Shown here: positions 61,038 through 64,000 of the stretch, piece after piece
How positions within the stretch are numbered: position 1 is the first letter of the stretch
Layout: each line of letters starts with the position of its first letter
Assembly: GCF_021287135.1 (NCBI RefSeq)
Contig: NZ_JAJTBB010000021.1
Span: 1 to 64,000, forward strand
Length of the DNA stretch: 64,000 nucleotides
Reading direction: 5' to 3'
Source of the DNA: Acidovorax sp.
Lineage (GTDB): Bacteria; Pseudomonadota; Gammaproteobacteria; Burkholderiales; Burkholderiaceae_C
Notes under the pieces: generated by a model
What the model was told of the DNA's origin: nothing
What the model saw: only the letters and a program-made list of their open reading frames with translations
Databases searched by the model: none
Program-made: the position numbers and the translations under genes

Positions 61038-63308
61038 ATGAGGTTCGCCAGTTCATTGAGAAAATGGGTTGAATCAGCGCTGATCCTCGTTTTGCTTGCC
61101 ACCGCGAAGACCGGGCTCGCCGAGCAAACGCTGCAACTCATTCCGGGAAAGCCTCACTCGGAGCAGATGGCCACGGCAGCCCTGAACACCCGGGTGGGCG
61201 AAACCCTGCGCATTGAGCGCCTCCAGATTGACGACGCTCATCCCAAAGTTGTCAGTCTTGCGCTGCGCCGCTCAGAAGTGACCAGCGCCGATACCCAATA
61301 CATCGTTGTTGATCAAAAAGGGAGCCGGACATTTCCTCTAGCGACCTCCGCCCATTTCATTGGGGCCATTGAAGGTTCGCCTGAAAGCTATGCTTTTGTA
61401 TCGGTAAGTTCAGATGGAGAAATCCACACCATTATCCACCAGGGCGATGAAACCATCCTGAACGAACTGATCCCTGAACGCCTTAAAGCCGATGGGCGTG
61501 CCGTTTCTCGTACTGTTGACCAGCAGAAAGATTTCACGGATCGAGAATTTTCTTGCGGCGTAACGCCAACCTTCCTTCAAAAAGATCCGGCACAGCGAAA
61601 CGTTCGACTGGAGTCTTTGCTAAAACAAGGGCAAATCAACGCGAACAACATAGTCTCTGAAAAGGCTGGGAGCCTTCGTCGCGCGGATATCATCATTGAT
61701 AGTGATTACGAGTTTTTCCAGAAATTTGGCACGGAAGCCGCCACATTCACCTACATCACCAACCTGCTGGCATACATCAGCAGCCGGTATCAAACCGAGG
61801 TTGCCACGAGGTTCAACCTCAAGCAGATACTCATCCGGACTACGCCAACCGATCCATGGACGCAGACAAGCGCCGACCTCATGCTCAACGAGTTGCAGGC
61901 TTACTGGAATGCGGGCGCCAATGCATCCGTTCCGCGCCACCATGTGCATTTGTTGAGTGGAAAGCCCGTGGGAGCGGGGATCGCATATGTAGGCAGCTTG
62001 TCAAATCCCAGCATTGCCTATGGCGTTAGCGCCGGCCTCTCAGGCAGTTTCAATCCTTCGAGCCCGCAGGTGATCTGGGACTCCGTCGTGGTGGCCCATG
62101 AGATCGGGCACGCTTTCGGAAGCTCCCACACGCATGACTATGACAACCCTTTCATTGCGCCCTCTCCCAATACAGGAGGAGCCATTGACTGCTGCTACTC
62201 TGGCAATGCCACCGGGCAATGCGGCCTGTCTCTGGGCGGCGGGGGGCGGACCGGGTATTTGCCCGGGTTATCCTCGATTACCGGCGGAGGCACTGGCCAA
62301 CGCAACGGCACTATCATGAGTTATTGCCACCTGGTGCTTGGAGGAATGGGCAATCTCAGCTGGACGTTCGGAACGAATCATCCCTACGGCGTGAATCCTG
62401 GCCGTGTGCCCGCGGTGATGTCCAGCCAGGCCCAAGCCAAACTCCCCCTGGACACCTCCGGGACTTCCGACCTGATGGTGACCAAGGCTGGCAACGGTAC
62501 GGTCACCAGCTCCCCCGCAGGCATCAACTGCGGACTGGACTGTACCGAGGCCTTTCCCGACGGAACGGCGGTGACCCTGACTCCGACCCCGGCGGCGGGC
62601 TATGTCTTTTCGGGATGGTCGGGTGACTGCACAGGGAGTGGCGCCTGCACAGTGACAGTCAATACACTGAAAAGCGTGACGGCAACGTTCACCACCGTTC
62701 CGGTCGGCCTGCTCTCCATCGCAAAAATCGGCACGGGAACGGGCACGGTCACGCGGGCTGGCGGAGCGATCAATTGCGGAGCAACCTGCACCGAGTCGCT
62801 TTCCCCTGGCTCCATAGTGACCCTGACAGCCACGCCCGCGGCAGGCAGTACTTTTGCCGGTTGGAGCGGCAGCACCTGCTCAGGTACTGGCGCTTGCTCG
62901 TTCACGATCAATTCAAATATCACGGTGAACGCTCAATTCAACCTGAGTGTTGGCGCGGGCACCGTGACTCCTTTGCTGCAATCCGATCGATCAGGGGTTA
63001 GCGGCTCGTCACAGTACTACTCTTTTACTGTCCCTGCAGGAGCTCAAAACCTGAAAGTACAGACCAGTGGCGGTATCGGTGATGCCGATCTGTACGTCAA
63101 GCTTGGGCAAACCCCCACCCTGTCCTCGTACGATTGTCGACCATACTTGATTGGGAACAACGAGGCATGTGATTTTCCAACACCGACACCTGGAACGTAC
63201 TACGTCATGTTATACGGATATACCGAATTCAACGGAGTTACGCTAGCCGCGAGTTATCATAGGCGCGTTGTCGACATTACCCCCGTCATTCAAATCATCC
63301 TCGAATGA
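61038..63308 (+). CDS. Secreted metzincin-type metalloprotease with repeat and PPC domains
   Basis: The protein has 756 residues from ATG 61038. A signal peptide (ALILVLLATAKTGLA) is followed by a pro-domain of about 180 residues with a lone Cys (FSCGVTP) that could be a cysteine switch. The catalytic domain has the zinc motif HEIGHAFGSSH (His354, His358, His364) and a Met-turn IMSYCH near residue 426, which marks a metzincin. Two bacterial repeat domains (GTVTSSPAGINCGLDC and its paralogue, each ending in a VTATF or VNAQF strand) and a C-terminal PPC domain (SQYYSFTVPAGAQNL..YYVMLYG) follow. GC is lower than that of core genes. Exported, probably extracellular. Confidence 0.85.
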   Translation: MRFASSLRKWVESALILVLLATAKTGLAEQTLQLIPGKPHSEQMATAALNTRVGETLRIERLQIDDAHPKVVSLALRRSEVTSADTQYIVVDQKGSRTFPLATSAHFIGAIEGSPESYAFVSVSSDGEIHTIIHQGDETILNELIPERLKADGRAVSRTVDQQKDFTDREFSCGVTPTFLQKDPAQRNVRLESLLKQGQINANNIVSEKAGSLRRADIIIDSDYEFFQKFGTEAATFTYITNLLAYISSRYQTEVATRFNLKQILIRTTPTDPWTQTSADLMLNELQAYWNAGANASVPRHHVHLLSGKPVGAGIAYVGSLSNPSIAYGVSAGLSGSFNPSSPQVIWDSVVVAHEIGHAFGSSHTHDYDNPFIAPSPNTGGAIDCCYSGNATGQCGLSLGGGGRTGYLPGLSSITGGGTGQRNGTIMSYCHLVLGGMGNLSWTFGTNHPYGVNPGRVPAVMSSQAQAKLPLDTSGTSDLMVTKAGNGTVTSSPAGINCGLDCTEAFPDGTAVTLTPTPAAGYVFSGWSGDCTGSGACTVTVNTLKSVTATFTTVPVGLLSIAKIGTGTGTVTRAGGAINCGATCTESLSPGSIVTLTATPAAGSTFAGWSGSTCSGTGACSFTINSNITVNAQFNLSVGAGTVTPLLQSDRSGVSGSSQYYSFTVPAGAQNLKVQTSGGIGDADLYVKLGQTPTLSSYDCRPYLIGNNEACDFPTPTPGTYYVMLYGYTEFNGVTLAASYHRRVVDITPVIQIILE

Positions 63309-63316
63309 GCTTAAAA

Positions 63317-63643
63317 ATGAAGAAGCTTTCCCATATCGCAATTATTGCAGCTTTCACAATTTTCTCGGGAGCGAGCCATGCAGGCACATCAACCGGCAAG
63401 GTGACCTTCATGATTATCAATTCTACAAATTACCTTTTCTTTATTGCAGGTGTAAAAACGGAGTCCCCGACCTGTGGCAACAATAGCGAATGGGCTATAA
63501 ACCTCGGAAGCGCACAAGGAAAAGCGCTATATGCACTTTTGCTTTCCGCCCAGGCGCAAGACAAGACTGTCAGTGTCGTAGGAAATGGCACTTGCAGCAT
63601 CTGGGCCGACCGCGAGGACGTTCTATACGCGGCAGTTTATTAA
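63317..63643 (+). CDS. Small secreted protein, hypothetical
   Basis: The protein has 108 residues from ATG 63317 (MKKLSHI), or 112 from an ATG at 63305 that overlaps the protease stop by four bases. A signal peptide ends at GASHA. The mature part is beta-rich with two cysteines (PTCGNNS and GTCSIW) likely to form a disulfide. It resembles a group of small secreted proteins seen in Betaproteobacteria and Gammaproteobacteria; no function is known. It is directly coupled to the protease, so an inhibitor or partner role is worth testing. The base composition is AT-richer than the surroundings. Confidence 0.65.
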   Translation: MKKLSHIAIIAAFTIFSGASHAGTSTGKVTFMIINSTNYLFFIAGVKTESPTCGNNSEWAINLGSAQGKALYALLLSAQAQDKTVSVVGNGTCSIWADREDVLYAAVY

Positions 63644-63837
63644 CCTACACCTGGCTATCTCGGGCATCGATTTCTGCGTAGGTCGGGTGTCGCATCCCGG
63701 ACGGTCACATGGTCGCTTATAGAACAAATGCGGATGGGTCTGATGCGGCTTTGTTCCACAAACGGCTCCATTGCGCTGGTCTCGGCGTATGAGTGGACCC
63801 CTAAAAGCAAAGGCCCGCGACAAGACCACCAATTGAA

Positions 63838-63859
63838 CTGAGCACAACACGGTGCTCAG
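63838..63859. repeat. Hairpin at the left edge of the IS5-type remnant
   Basis: CTGAGCAC (63838-63845) and GTGCTCAG (63852-63859) are exact arms around six bases. It lies just before transposase-like coding sequence. The 200 bases before it (63,644-63,837) show no gene or structure. Confidence 0.4.
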
Positions 63860-64000
63860 GGCCCGAAGCTCCCTACTGTCTTGCTGGACAAAGACATGCA
63901 GTGGTACGCGGCAGCCAGCGGCAAACGGGGTCGCCGGCAGACGTTCACGGATACTGCCATCTAGTTTCGCCCGAGCATCAAGTGCTTGTTGAGCTTGGCC
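63842..64000 (+). pseudogene. IS5-family transposase remnant, N-terminal part
   Basis: In one frame the sequence reads LLDKDMQWYAAASGKRGRR, then TFTDTAI, a TAG stop at 63962-63964, and FRPSIKCLLSLA. This is the N-terminal region of IS5-type transposases (usually ..WYA-x-x-SGKRGR-x-x-TFSDAAIQFCL-x-IK). The stop falls at a position where Gln is expected and no start codon is seen upstream, so it appears broken. It continues beyond the window. Confidence 0.7.

Overview
The window joins two unrelated bacterial chromosomes. Positions 1 to about 10,930 are very GC-rich actinobacterial DNA, and the gene order polA / ANTAR response regulator / tRNA-Leu / pyk / gltD / gltB suggests an Intrasporangiaceae-like organism. 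From about 10,980 to the end the DNA is betaproteobacterial (Comamonadaceae, closest in style to Acidovorax): gltB 5' part, dgt, aroB, pilQPONM, mrcA, cyaY, msrPQ, ccsB/resB, metK. The switch falls inside one open gltB frame, in a stretch where the two GltB proteins are almost identical. Its 5' two thirds are comamonad-like and its 3' third is actinobacterial. The whole neighbourhood changes at that point, so a chimeric assembly is the simplest reading. Everything below should be read as two genomes.

Actinobacterial part (1-10.9 kb): the end of an IS30-type transposase, a 58-aa membrane protein, polA, a divergent hotdog thioesterase, a GNAT acetyltransferase, a DUF554 membrane protein, a PdtaR-like ANTAR regulator, tRNA-Leu(CAA), pyruvate kinase, and gltD with the 3' third of gltB. 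A palindromic intergenic element (core GGTATGCCGCG) occurs as three full copies and one half copy, the half copy lying beside the IS30 end.

Comamonad part: (a) 13.9-18.9 kb holds a RAYT transposase, a methyltransferase, a DUF1415 protein, dgt and aroB. (b) 19.0-25.6 kb is lower-GC DNA with an Ig-like lipoprotein where aroK is normally found, and the type IV pilus operon pilMNOPQ. (c) 25.9-36.1 kb has PBP1A, frataxin, LptM, an MBL-fold protein, MsrPQ, System II cytochrome c maturation and a di-haem cytochrome c. (d) 36.2-42.5 kb has EngB, an alpha/beta hydrolase, two LpxL-type acyltransferases, a SAM-II-like leader with metK, and an unusual array of repeats copied from the metK 3' end. (e) 42.5-48.4 kb is an NAD-salvage locus under NrtR (nrtR, pncA, pncB, nadE, nadM-Nudix). 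(f) 48.5-56.8 kb is reductive pyrimidine catabolism (preT, preA, NCS1 transporter, dihydropyrimidinase, amidohydrolase) with a RutR-like TetR regulator and paired palindromic operators. (g) 57-63.6 kb is accessory: a TPR membrane protein, a GT4-GT2 fusion, a secreted metzincin-type protease and a small secreted protein. An IS5-type transposase remnant runs off the right edge.

Seven copies of a short comamonad intergenic repeat (core TAGCGCTTATCCATCAAGCGC) are scattered from 17.6 to 48.5 kb. In three places the repeat supplies the stop codon or last codons of a gene.
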